Source of the DNA: Isoetes taiwanensis
Lineage: Eukaryota; Streptophyta; Lycopodiopsida; Isoetales; Isoetaceae
DNA: 64,000 bases
Reading direction: 5' to 3'
NCBI GenBank assembly: GCA_021234155.1
Contig: JAJEKV010000316.1
Span: forward strand, 124,001-188,000
Shown here: positions 44,830 through 56,279 of the stretch, in pieces
Position numbering within the stretch: the stretch's first letter is position 1
Layout: the number at the start of each line of letters is the position of its first letter
Position numbers and translations under genes: made by a program
Notes under the pieces: model-generated
Told to the model about the DNA's origin: nothing
Databases searched by the model: none
What the model saw: the letters and a program-made list of their open reading frames with translations, nothing else

Positions 44830-44857
44830 ACCTAGCAACGCTGAGCACTATTACTAT
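44830..44857 (+). mobile_element. Decayed Helitron 3' terminus after the helicase
   Basis: ACCTAGC-AAC-GCTGAGC followed by ACTATTA and CTAT aligns with the other three termini (stem starting GCCC, loop AAC, then CTAG). Mismatches in the stem are G-to-A and C-to-T changes, the pattern of methylated-cytosine decay. Position 30 bp after the helicase stop is the canonical place. Confidence 0.65.
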
Positions 44858-44931
44858 GTTTGGATATTTTTTTTCTTAATAATAAAAGGTTACTGCACAC
44901 TTTTCTTACTGGGCACCTTTACTAGCACTAT

Positions 44932-45150
44932 AGGATGGCATTTGGTAATGAAATGCCACTCAACCTCATGTCCAATAAATAAAATATTCCAGGATGACAT
45001 TTGGTAATGAAGTGCCACTTGGCCTCATGTCCAATAAATCAAATATTCTAGGATGACATTTGGTAATAAAGTGCCACTCGGCCTTATTTCCAATAAATCA
45101 AATGTTCCATAATGAAGTTGGCAATGAAGTGCTATTTGGCCTCATTTCTA
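44932..45150. repeat. Minisatellite, about four units of 59 bp
   Basis: Units starting AGGATG-CATTTGGTAATGAA occur at 44932, 44991, 45050 and (diverged) 45109, each with AAGTGCCACTTGGCCTCAT and CCAATAAATCAAAT. A single related unit lies at about 50850-50930, followed in both places by CACTATGATAAATAAGAGCC, so the two loci share a family. Confidence 0.85.
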
Positions 45151-45890
45151 GAACGTTTTCTTCACTATGATAAATAAGAGCCATGAGGCGTCCAAAAAAT
45201 AGTCACTATTAGTTTTTTACAGCAGTATTTACAAAAAACTACTGTAAAAAAGAGATGTCACTAAGTGGGTTAATGTGTTGAATAACCAATAATAGTTACA
45301 TGATGTGGTTTTTACGTATGACTTATCATTCTATTTTATCATCGTAGTTCCTTATGATAATTTGTTTGTTTGGTTTATAGTAGTGTTTTTTTGCTCAGTT
45401 TTAGGTATGTGGATTGATTAATAAGGCCATAAACCACTAACGAATTCAACTTTAATTGTTTGTGTAACTTAAAGTGCTTTTTTAATGAAATTACGTAACT
45501 TATTTCACATGAACTAGCGTTGCTTCCTAGTTGTTTTATCATAGAACATGGAGTAACTCCAAATAGTTTTTGCATTAAGATAGTGAATATTTGTCATCTT
45601 CAATAGCATTGGTTTGGCGAACAAAATGAGGCATACTTTAAGTTAGGAACCATTGCCATTTCAAGCCATAAACCATGATGATTTCTCCATCACATTGCTA
45701 GTGGTTTGTTGGTCCATGTAATTGACCTTTAATTTATGTCACAAAATAAAATACCTTTTTTCTGTGTGATTCATTCATGCAAACATGGTAAATAATATCA
45801 TGTGATAAAGGAACTGACGATCACAAGTGATGATTGTCATGTGTGATGATGCCAGACATTTTTTTCTTTTATCCAAGACAACATTCTGTA

Positions 45891-45983
45891 TATAAGAATG
45901 GCAGTTTACTGCCGATTCCCAGGGAGGAATCCCTGCCGACGCGCGGACTCCCTGGGAATCGGCAGTAAACTGCCATTCTTATA
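45891..45983. repeat. Perfect 36-bp inverted repeat with 21-nt loop
   Basis: Arm 45891-45926 (starting TATAAGAATGGCAGTTTACT) is perfectly complementary to 45948-45983. The loop is GC-rich. Part of each arm, GGCAGTTTACTGCC, is itself palindromic. It may be a recent foldback element or a source of small RNA if transcribed. Confidence 0.9.
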
Positions 45984-45988
45984 ACGTG

Positions 45989-46253
45989 GATGCAACTTGG
46001 GTTGCATTCTGCACCTTCGAGCTCCGGAATCAGAGGTAAAATCTCCAGAATCAGGGGTAGAAATGCCGGAATGAGAGGTAAATCTTCAAGAACGGCGAGT
46101 AACTTCAAGAATCGAAGGTAAATCTTCAAGAACGATGAGTAACTTCAAGAACGGCTGCAGCTCTTAGACTAATAGCAGTTCCGGCAAAGAACCTCCGCCA
46201 GATGGCGCAATGCCATTGGCGGATATGGCAGAATGCAACCTAAGTTGCATTTA
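45989..46253. repeat. Inverted repeat with 23-25-bp arms enclosing CTTCAAGAACG repeats
   Basis: GATGCAACTTGGGTTGCATT at 45989 is complementary to AATGCAACCTAAGTTGCATT ending at 46252, with few mismatches. Inside, CTTCAAGAACG-GAGTAA units repeat four times (46085-46160). It adjoins the perfect hairpin on its left and may be part of the same small element. Confidence 0.7.
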
Positions 46254-46385
46254 CGTATAATGATTTATACCATATGAAATAATCATCTTCTTTGTTTCTT
46301 GTAAAAAACGTATCTTTATCTTTCTTTTTTCATTGAGTTCTTATCTCTGTTTCTATGCCCTCTCTCACAAAAGTTTCTAATCTTT

Positions 46386-46440
46386 GCCTTTTTGGGAATC
46401 GAACCCAAACACGTCCATTAAGGCATGCTGCTTAGCTCTA
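46386..46440 (-). other. tRNA-like segment with a good B box
   Basis: The minus strand holds GGGTTCGATTCCC, matching the pol III B box and forming a T-arm with flanking bases, and about 34 bp upstream AGCTAAGCAG, a weak A box. No full cloverleaf can be drawn, so this could be a tRNA relic or SINE head. Confidence 0.3.
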
Positions 46441-48540
46441 GTTTTTGTAATAACCATGAAGGCGATCAAACAAATAATGAGAATGAACACTTCTATCCAG
46501 TACAATAAATAATTGCTCATTGCGATGCGTAGCTCTTGATGATAGATCTACTGGCAAGATCACAGGGAAAACACCAATATGAGGCCAAAATAACTCCGGG
46601 TAAAATGAAAGGGATCAGGGGAATGCTCGAGAAGCATGTGTAAGAACCTGTGAAATGCAACACAACGGTTAAAAATGCAAAGACAAATTAAGCTTAACTT
46701 TTTCCTGCATATTTCCTACATAGGGGCAATGCTTCAACACCCCACCGTTCCTGGCAAGCACTGAAGATAGATCAGAGAAAGTTAAAGCAGAAATACAGAA
46801 AACTGATTAGCAGCAGAAGAAAAAGCAAGAGCAAAGGATGCACCCAGGAAACTAGATCCGGCATCCTCATGCAGGAACAAGACTGTAAGGAACTCAAAAA
46901 CCTTAAAAACAAACCAAAGCAACAAGAAATCGCAAAATATGAACACTGGAAGCTAAAAACAGCGTCCCTTGTGCCGGCCTGGCCGCATCGATCCACCACT
47001 ATGAATCTAAACCTAGAGTAATAGAAAACAGCGGCTGTGTTTGTTTTGAAAACAGAAGAAAGCATCAAGAGAGAGATACCGAATATGGAAAGAGTAGAAA
47101 AACGACATGCAGTTCTAGAGACAAAACATGACTACATCTTAGAAAGCACAAAGAAAATAAAAAGGAGAAGGGTCTGCCGAGATGAAGGCCTTCTGAAGGC
47201 CATTGGAACGGAATCCCTGTCTCTGGATGAAGAATAGACAAGGCAACGATCATGGGCGGTCCTTGCAGTAAGCAGCCCTGCGCTACGCTACAGAATACAA
47301 AAGCAGAATACAGAAGCAGCAAGGGTAGCATTAATATTACCGATACCTCATAGCACCGATGGGAGAAAAAAGGAGGGAAAGAAGGGTTTTTATAGGTTAA
47401 AGATGTCCACCAATAGAATTTGAAGGCATAGATCACAATTCTGGCAATCTCAACCGTTGGTAATTCCATCCCGTACCGACAGTCATGATGTTGCCACGAC
47501 TCATAAAAGGGTAACTCTATTTTCACCTATTTACGTCCCATGTGAGCCCATTATCTCAAATAAACACAAGAGCCCGGAGGGGCAAGCCTTGTTTATTTGA
47601 GATAACGGCGAGCAGGGGAGGTGAACCCCTTTAACCGACAGGCTAAGTTCTATCGATTCGCACCTGGTTTATCGCATCCCTAGCTTGGATTATCAGCATC
47701 CATGGATACATTATCAAGCTCCAATGCTGAAACCAAGGCAGACAACGCCGATTATCGACATCCAGACCAAAAATCGAACTAGAAAATTGACGCAGTTGTG
47801 CTTATCACGTTCATAGATCCATGTTCTCGGGGCTGGGATGGACGTTGGCGATGGCTTGGATTGGAAAGCATGTCGGTTAAGACCTTGATATCTGACGTTC
47901 GGCTAATGCATTGATTTTTTTACATCTTATATGCATGTAATTTAGGTGTATTTATTTAAACCCCACACTATATATTGAGCATTTCCTTCTTTTTATTATG
48001 TGTATCTAGATATGCCGGCATATATAGGAATGTACTTAGAAATAACATTGAGGTAACAATGGTTCGGAGGGCGCGTTCTCCATCTACAAGAAATTTATCA
48101 CGGCGGCCAAGGCTGCCGCGAACATTTCTCTTTCCCAACCCCTGTCTGTACCCAAGTGAGTCAAACAAAAAAAATTATTCACAGTGCCCATGTCCTACCA
48201 ACTCACTTATTGTTTAGAATTTTGTCTGGCAGTAGTAGTTATAGAAGATCTTGTTGTGTGCATTACGTTATAGTTTAGATGAGAGGCGGATCGATTCCAC
48301 AAAAGAACTTTGAATATGCATTTAAAGAAGACCTTGCTTATTGTGCATGAGATCCACATCTTGACACAAGTAACTCTATGAACACAAAAACTCTATACTC
48401 GTTTTGGAAATATCATATCACCAAATCGTTCTCTCCAATTGCTATGAAAAATATTGAATCAATCTTTATTATGGACAAAGAAATTGCGTCTTTTTTAGTA
48501 CATGCATTACTTGCTAAAAGGCTCTTTATAATCCCATTGC
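46441..48540. other. No supported gene; one foldback at 47551-47605
   Basis: Open frames such as 47065-47526 (minus) are hydrophobic or low-complexity and lack a family match. From 47551 to 47605, TTATCTCAAATAAACA-CAAG is complementary to CTTGTTTATTTGAGATAA with a two-base bulge. Nothing else is clear. Confidence 0.4.
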
Positions 48541-48599
48541 TTGGTGGATTTGCAAAGCTTGTCAGACAATCTTTTTCAAGATTCCCCATTTTGCTGCAA

Positions 48600-48697
48600 T
48601 CCTAAATCGGAAGTAAAATCAACTCTGTTGGAAGATCCCCCCTCTCGCAGTTTGCTAGCTCTCTGCATTCCTAAATCAGAAGCAAAATCAACTCTGG
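48600..48697. repeat. Short direct duplication, period about 70 bp
   Basis: CCTAAATCGGAAGTAAAATC at 48601 recurs near 48670 with three changes. Both copies read PKSE-KSTL in one plus frame (48541-48759), an open frame of 72 codons without recognised homology. Confidence 0.65.
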
Positions 48698-49102
48698 ATT
48701 ACCGAACACTACTGACATGCAATCCACGACTGGGGGCTTGCAGAACTAAAAAACCCTAACCTGTGTGCAAAAGCGCGCTTCTTTTTTATGCTCCCATAAG
48801 TTGCAATATTTTCGGCGTTCGATCCCCATGGCATAACATATGATACACTGAGTGCGAGAGCTAGGAAAGAAACACTATCAGAAGTAACTAACAATCATAA
48901 AATAAAGCCATTATTTTATAAAAGTAGAGTAGAGCACATGGAAAGAAAACTACATGTTGAGAGTATCAATACATTAAGCAAGGGGTAACAGCCCATTGTG
49001 TTACCATATATACATTTAATGGGCTTGTCTATGTACATAGACCTTCATAAAATGGAAGCCACATTTCTTAGTAGATGATGCAGTTCTTTGATTCATGCAC
49101 AT

Positions 49103-49935
49103 TTATGCCCAAGCCACCTTCCTTCTTGTCCCAAAGGAAGCTCTTTCTTTTGTGTATGCTTGGCAAGCTGCAACACAACTTGTTGGGAGAGTCTTTGAAT
49201 TAACTTGACAGTTATTTAATTGTTTGTCCAGCATCTTTGAGCCAGGGCACATGATCACCTTCCTTGCCACTAATTCCTGCTTCATTTCTCCACTGATAGC
49301 TTGAAAATGGAAGCCTGAACTCCAAATATTTTCAGCTTTGCTACTGGTAGTACCAGAATTTTCACTCCAAGAAGTAACTCCATCAAGTTTTCTGCACATG
49401 CCCTTTTTCCTAAACCTTGGGTGAGTACATATAAATGGCATCTCTGCACAATTTTCACTACGCACCCTCATTGTTGCAACTGATGCAACCATATCTTTTT
49501 GATCCAAAATTACTGTGTAAAAACCTATATAATCCATACGTCTGTGCTCGAATACCCACTATAAACCACAAGTGATATCTTCTCAATCTTTGTTTCTTGA
49601 TCTATGTAGGGCTCGAAACAATATTCCAACAGATTTAATGCAGCTTGAAGCTCTCCAATATAGGGATTTTCTGTGCTAACTGGCAGCTTTGATTTTGGAT
49701 TATGCAGAAGAGGCCAGCGTAGTGTTTTATCTTCGTTATCTCTGATAATATTTCTTTTTCCGATCAATGCCTCGAGACGATAAGATATGGATCTGCATTT
49801 AAGGCTGCAGAGGCTGTCGGCAGATTTAGAGCAGGAAGTATGAAATTTAAGATGGCACTGTGTGCATGACCATGCCAGAGCATATCTTGAAACAAAGGAT
49901 TTGCTCACAGCACAGCAGCAAAAGGGCAAAACCAT
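49103..49935 (-). pseudogene. IDM1-like PHD-finger / GNAT acetyltransferase fragment
   Basis: Two overlapping minus frames join through a one-base deletion near 49530. The first has CTQCHLKFHTSC, a PHD-type zinc ligand cluster, then ELQAALNLLEYCFEPYIDQ and VVYSGYSSTDV. The second continues MDYIGFYTVILDQKDMVAS, MPFICTHPRFRKKGMCRKL and EMKQELVARKVIMCPGSKM. The order PHD, 'ALNVMEECFEP-D', 'FYT-IL', 'EMPFI-T-RRKGMCR-L' matches plant IDM1-type histone acetyltransferase-like proteins, with the acetyl-CoA loop at R-x-x-GMCR. After GVTSWSEN part of the GNAT core is deleted or replaced. The N-terminal Agenet/PHD region is missing. This is a broken, possibly captured copy. Confidence 0.75.
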
Positions 49936-50849
49936 TCCGCTTCGGGCGCTTGCTTGTTTTCAAGTTATTTCTGCTTGTAAGCCTGTTCTTCAAGTTATTT
50001 ATGTCGTATTTGCAAATTTCTCACCTTCAAGGCTATTCCAAGGCTTTGGAACCTGGATGTCCTGAGACAACCATGCATACACGTGCCAATACCATAAGTA
50101 GAGAGAAATGATAGAAGGTCAAGTTAACGGCCACTTTGATTGAGCATTCAACAACTTCTTATTGCTCATTTACCAATAATATATAATCAACCAATTGTTT
50201 TCGCATAGCATTATGCCGACCAAATACTATGGTAAACCCTTCCTTTGGGGTGAATTTTTTAAGCTTGATAGTAACTGAATCACTAATGGGTACTAGACTA
50301 GTGTGGTTCTACCACTGTTGGAACACCAACAAAATACCATTCGGCATTTAACATGGATCCCAGGATCACGCGGCTTTGCCGCCACTGGGAGACATCCACA
50401 TCATTATGCCGCACCAGGACATTATCATCTTGTCACTGTTGCGGGCACCAAGGTGTGTGCCAAAATGTATTTCAGAGCAGTAGACTGGATGCCAAGATTG
50501 ACACCATGACATTTTAATTCAATTCAGTGTATATTGAGTAATATTGGGCAAATTTGAACTAGCTTTCAAACCATGTCATAAGTCATAGAATTGTTTTAAC
50601 AAACCATTACTAGTTTTAATAAACTACTATAGTACGCATGAAACAATCTCATAAATCATAATTAGTTTTCAACAAACCACTATCACATTTAAAAATAGCA
50701 TCTGTAACCAACATCGATCTCAAAAAACCATTATGATATGTGGTTTTCTTCTATCAAATAAAATCATGCATAAAAAACCACATATATCATGGTTTTTAGA
50801 CGATTTGACATTAATTAAATATAATAGTTTAGTTTTGGGCTCCTTGGTG

Positions 50850-50933
50850 CTTAAATATTCCAGAATGATATTGGCAATGAAGTGCCATTTGGGATCTTCT
50901 GCACTATGATAAATAAGAGCCATGTTTGGGGTC
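50850..50933. repeat. Single unit related to the 44.9-kb minisatellite
   Basis: ATTCCAGAATGATATTGGCA with GAAGTGCCATTTGG and CACTATGATAAATAAGAGCC matches the unit and right flank of the array at 44932-45185, same orientation. It suggests two copies of one element flank 45-51 kb. Confidence 0.7.
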
Positions 50934-51399
50934 TGGATTCGGGATCGCCTGCAAGACAACCCTCTGTGAGGACTTTTAGATCAAGCAGACAAATCCTAGC
51001 ATAGTGCCACGCGAGATTTTGCAAAGAGATCAGAAAAAGAAGAAAACCAACAGAAAAATAAAGAGACTATATGCCAAGATAAGGCTCCTTGAGTATCAAT
51101 AAGAGTACATGAACTCTTGACATCTATCTCTACTGATATATATAATACAATGGCCTTGGGTCCAGAATAGATAGGTGGCAGATCTCGATCACTAACTCCT
51201 GGATCATATGCATGATTTAAGGGAATCTTTGCAGTGCCGTCATTAGTGCCTAGAATCCTGCTAATTTAAGTCCGAACTCTCCGGAGGTCGTCATTTGTCT
51301 TGTCTGGCTCTCTTCTTTGATGGGGGCATGGACTTCTGCGTGGTTTTCGGCGGCGGAGTGGGTTTGCTACCTGACGTTTCACCTGGTCCCTTGTCTCTG

Positions 51400-54389
51400 C
51401 CCTACGTGGTATTCAGGAATAGTCCTATGCACGGCCGCCACAGGGACTAAACACTCCCCACCAAACAACACTTTTTGAGGAAAGAAAAGCGCATAATCGA
51501 TTCGGGGAAGGAAAACCAGGAACTTTGTCGAAATCATCCTGCCGGCTATGAGGACGTGCCTCAAAGTGATATTTGTGGATGACATCTTGCCGATCTTTTA
51601 AGGCATCTGAAATGTGTACCCCGATGGAAGGTGATGCATCTATCAGAAACCCAGATTGCGCCATATCTTCAAAAGCGTGGTGAGCCTCCACGGGGACATA
51701 CTGACATTCGATGAGTAGGCAAGTCTAGAGACCAAAAGCACCAGCACTGGCATTGGGATTACAATAATATATAGGACGTCGTCGAGCAATTGAACATTGA
51801 AGAAGGCACTTCATGGCAGCACAAAAACCTGCTTGGCGATGAACTGACGGGTCAGGGGACGTGGCAGCACGCTCCAAGAATTGTGTGAGTCCCCAGATGG
51901 CATAAACGGGGTTTTGCCAACCATCATCATTTGGAATATAGATCCAATTCCGATTGTGATCCAATATTTCTCCTTCCTGTCAGACAGTTCGGTGCACGAA
52001 ACGTGGATCCCACCTAAGATCTGTGGAGATGTGTGCCGGGATCCAATCAGCATAACCAGCCAGAGCCTTGGTCCAAAAAGAGGATCGCTAGTCCAAAGTG
52101 AAGAACTGACGGCGTGGAGTGCTCCCAATGATACATAAAGAGTGTCATGCTGAGAAGACGGCTGCATCATAGGCTGTTGAGCTTGATCACGGAACTCTTG
52201 AAAGAAGTCGGCATCTAGAGTTTGACACTAACATTCCCATTCTGAACATGAAAGAAGAGTGTTGGCAGGGGGAGGAACCCATTCAACTAGATTGATCTCA
52301 CCATCAAGATAGGCATGGAGGCTGTTAAAGCCACCTAGATACTATAAATATATCTGTGCAAATTGAATCCCCATTTCTTCGTGCAAGTTCTTGCATACTT
52401 GTTGCAAAGTTTTTGTAATCCAAAGGGGCAAATGGTGAGTAAGCTCAGGCATGCTTAAAAGCATTGACCCATGACTGATCGTGAAGATATTTATTGTCAG
52501 GCTGTAACAACCACTTGGCATTTGGATCTCCTTGAAAGGCACGGTGAGGACCGTCATCAAACTTATCCTGTGTGTCAGCCAGATAGAAGTCATGCATAAC
52601 ATACGCCATGGGTTAAACAAGACGAAAAATAAAAAAGTCTGGATCTTCACAAGCAATAAACAAAAATGTAAGAAGAGCACAAAGATGGCCTTTGTCTTCA
52701 ATTGAGAGATCGAGCCAGATGGTGAGGAGATCCTTACTGGTGAGAGAGCCATGAAGGGTGCCATTAGCAGAGAACCACTTGAGCATAAAGAGATGTCTTT
52801 GAGATTGTACATAATCCAAGCTCATGGGTTTAGCAAAATCATCCTGAATGTGGACAACCAAGGAGATGTATGTCTCATGCTGATTATGAGCTTCATCAGC
52901 TGACTGAATGGCCTGTTGCAGTTGGTGTTCTATATCATGAATTCTGTTCTCTTTCTTAATGAGAAGATGGAGTTGCTTCCTGATCTTTCTGTGAGAATTA
53001 GTAGCATATGAAAATGAAGGGCCATGAGTGGAAACCTGCAGCTGAAGACTAGCAATCTCAGTATCAACTAGCTTCTGTTTCTCAGCCTCAATGAGCTAGG
53101 TTTACAAGCCCTTGACCTGTGTGTCTGTACTACTGTGAGCTGGCCTTCCAAAACATAAATGCGGATTTCTCCCTGTGTGGTGGCATGCTGTTGACGGGTG
53201 TACTCATTTTGCAATCCCATGTAAAGAGCATGAGTGTCAACAAGAAGCTTGTCCCTTTTTTTTTTATATGAGCCAGAAGCTCCGTGATAGTGGCTTGAAG
53301 TTGAGCTTGCTGTTCTTCCATTGTATCTAGCAAAGCTCCATGTTTCTAAGGCTTCTGTGGAATCCATATATTCTTTCACCCCATTCATGAAATATTCTTG
53401 CGACTCCTGAAGTTTGATCATGCAACCAGCAACAATTTGTTTATATTGGTACAGTGCCCTTCTGGTGGGTGGAGGAACGAGGGGCTGAAGAGGCAAAGGT
53501 GGCTGTTGAACTATGTGAGTGGAAGTTTGAGAGACTTGGTGTGAGATAGAAGCATCTGCGTGAGTGGACTGAGAGGAAGGAACATTGATGACTGGAGTGT
53601 GGCGTGGAGATGGTTGAGCATCAGTGCATGGACATGAGGTCTCTTCTTGAAGTTCTTTGACGGGACGGATGACGGAGTGGGTGCGACTGGAAGCTGAAGA
53701 AGTAGCCTCCAGGTATCTGATGGAGGCGACTGGGTTCTGGAAGACACTGGTTAATGATGGCCTGGAAGTGAGCACCCATAGCAGACTCAAGACCGGAGCC
53801 AGAAGATTGACGGAGCCTATTGACTTCATGAAGAAGACGTTGAAACAAAGATTTGGGGCCAATCCACAAAACTGATGAAATGAATGGCAGCAACGGCAGT
53901 ATGGAAAACGTGCTTGTTAATATGGGTGTTCTTGATCGAGTACCCATAAAACTTCCTCCACAAAAAGCTTCATGGAGTTTCGCTATGTTGGTGAGTTTAT
54001 GTGTTGTGGCCGCATATGGAGTTTAGCCATAAACAATAACGTCATGATCCTGCAAAGCGGCCCAATTTAAGGAAGGAGTGCGTCGAGGCAATTGAAATAC
54101 CTGGGCTAAGAGACTTTGGTTGAAGGTGATTCTTGTATGATCCACCATCATCTGATATCTTGTATCAGTCTTGATCAAGTGTGCAACGAACTGCCGAAGC
54201 TGTGCTGGATTGGGAACATGGAGTTCTTGTTTAGAAAAATTCAAGCAACCCCACCCTTTCAGCAACATCATGACTAGCGCCTTCAAGGGGTTCTCGGACA
54301 GTGGCAGTGGAAAAGATGACCGATTGAAATAACTCAGGATCCATGGGCGCTGTGGCCTGGAGAGTGGGCAACTTGGGGGAGGCAGCCAT
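51400..54389 (-). pseudogene. Long decayed unrecognised gene, probably of an element
   Basis: From ATG at 54389 (MAASPKLPTLQATAPMDPE) the minus strand has many long open blocks in changing frames: LRQFVAHLIKTDTRYQMMV (about 54180), ITFNQSLLAQVFQLPRR, THKLTNIAKLHEAF (about 54000), a Gln/Pro/Ser-rich middle (53400-53650), a coiled-coil-like stretch (MLDTMEEQQAQLQATITEL, 53333), VVHIQDDFAKPMSLDYVQS (52860), NRNWIYIPNDDGWQNPVYA (51950), and a tail ending near 51425. I count at least five frameshifts or stops. The 'NPxxLRxFV...ITFNQxLLxxVFxLP' head resembles accessory proteins encoded by plant elements, but I cannot name the family. Confidence 0.5.
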
Positions 54390-54902
54390 GTCGATCGATG
54401 GAAGAAATTGAAGAGTGGAAGGCTAAAAGCGGAGAATTTTGAGAAGCTTTAGGGTTTGTGTCTGTTCAGCCAAGATTTTTATAGGCAGGTTCGAAAGTAG
54501 AGATATTTAAAATATTATCCTTTAAAATATATTTTAATAAATAAACTTTTAGTTTCAAATTTAATAAATAACAGATTTTGTGTTTCAATACTAACTTTTG
54601 ATAATCTAGTAGAGTTGAAATAAACTAATATAATATTATGCGATTTCCAATTAAAAAGAAAAGAAAACAATAAGAAGTATCATAATATAATAATAACAAT
54701 CTAAAAAAATTATTAAAATATCTAACAAATCTGATTACATCTACATATTGTGGTATCTGGTATTTTTGCCAAGCCATGACTTTTAGACAAGTTTAACTCT
54801 GCATAAAGCTCACAAAATGATAAGAAAACTGAGACGAAAACAAAAGCATATTATCAAATATATAACAATCGAGGAAACATAGATATTAAGCTAATTAAGA
54901 AA

Positions 54903-55597
54903 GGGAAAAACTACAAAATAACCTTATGTTTTGACGAATTTCACGACATACCCTTGAGTTTTTATAAATTTTTGTAATACCCTTGGTCAACGTATTTTCT
55001 GTAGAATTTTGTATATCATCAAATGCCCTTGTATTTTACGTATTTCATATAAAGCCCTTTTAAATGGATGTTTTTTGGGGCAAGGATTTGACATCGGCAG
55101 TTTTCATTTTTGAATAGAAAACAGAGCAAAGATTTAGAGTTCTAACCTGATGAAATCCCAATGGAAAACCTAATTCAACCTCACATGCTTGAATCCGCTC
55201 TTCACTGCCATATAGATATGAATATCTCTGAATACCTTCATCTTGCATCTTTTCAAGAGCATTTTCCGAAGCAAAACTGAATGCGAATCCATCTCCTCCA
55301 AAAGCCATATAGTAAGACTCTAATATTCAATCATGGCTCTCAGATTTGATAGTCGTACTTGGAAAGAACCCTAATCAGATTGTCAGAATAAAATGGTATT
55401 ATCTTTCATCTTAAGGGTATTTGGTGAATTGTGTAGAATCTTAAGGGCATTTGAATAATTAACATACATCTTAAGGGCATTTGAACAATTTTCAATAATA
55501 CAAAATACGTTGACCAAGGGCATTACAAAAATTTATGAAAACTCAAGGGGATGTCATGAAATTTGTCAAAACATAAGAGTATTTTGTAGTTTTTCCC
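54903..55597. mobile_element. Pack-MULE: 695-bp Mutator-like element carrying a host gene fragment
   Basis: Left end GGGAAAAACTACAAAATA and right end TATTTTGTAGTTTTTCCC are inverted; similarity continues inward for about 95 bp (CTTATGTTTTGAC, CCCTTGAGTTTT, CTTGGTCAACGTATTTT). A 9-bp target duplication ATTAAGAAA flanks it (54894-54902 and 55598-55606). Copy A keeps the uninterrupted site at 7186-7194. Length, long TIRs and 9-bp duplication are Mutator hallmarks. The interior holds a DUF604 exon piece and no transposase. Confidence 0.93.
55147..55405 (-). pseudogene. Captured DUF604 glycosyltransferase-like exon fragment
   Basis: Inside the Pack-MULE the minus strand reads FYSDNLIRVLSKYDYQ, a short deletion, SESHD-stop-ILESYY, then MAFGGDGFAFSFASENALE, KMQDEGIQRYSYLYGSEER and QACEVELGFPLGFHQ, ending at a donor CAG|GTTAGA. 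This is the conserved core of plant DUF604 proteins (Fringe-like, putative Golgi glycosyltransferases), where '(D)NL-VLSKYDH', 'GGGGFAISYPLAKAL', 'CIQRYPGLYGSD-RIQAC--ELGVPLT-E-GFHQ' is expected. The intron junction after FHQ shows capture from genomic DNA. One stop and a frameshift break the frame. Confidence 0.88.
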
Positions 55598-56279
55598 ATT
55601 AAGAAAACCTTACAAAAGAGGGACTCTATCCCCATCACCAACCCAAACTAAGTTGTTTCTAATGTCAAGCTCCATTAGAAATGCAAAATACTAATCCTAT
55701 GATATAAAGTTCTATTGTAAGTGTTGGACCCAGCCCTAAAGCGAGGTTTTGATTGGCATAATTGGACGATCACAATTCAACACAAAATGGGCAGCATTGT
55801 TGCCCTATTAAGGCTTTACAGTAGCAGAGCAGAGGAGGGGTCGACATGGAGCAGAGCAGAGAAAGGGTCGGCGTGGATCAGAGCATAGACGCTGATGGTT
55901 CTGCTGAAACAATGTGCAAGGCAAAATGGTCGTCCTGCACCAACCGCTTCTTCAAATTTGAACTCAGAGCTACAAGGTGATGAGGCTTAGCAGAGATCTC
56001 GCATGAAGTTATCTATGGAGATTCATGGTGCAATACAAAGGGTAGGTTTTCTAAGGAAGGTTATTTCTGCAAATAAATGAGGTTATTTCTGCAAATGAAT
56101 ATGGTTATTTCTGCAAATGAATATGGGCTTCATTTTGGGTCTATAACGAAAGTACTGCCTTTAACAACAGCGGAGATGCACAAAGAACATTTATTACCAG
56201 CAAAGAAGTTTCCAACATGAAGTCTGTTAGAACAAATTTCACAAATTAGTGGGAGGCCTTCTAATCTCAAAGGAAAATT

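Noticed and set aside
46386-46440. A functional tRNA gene
   Set aside because: The B box is good, but the acceptor and anticodon stems do not pair; kept only as a low-confidence tRNA-like segment.
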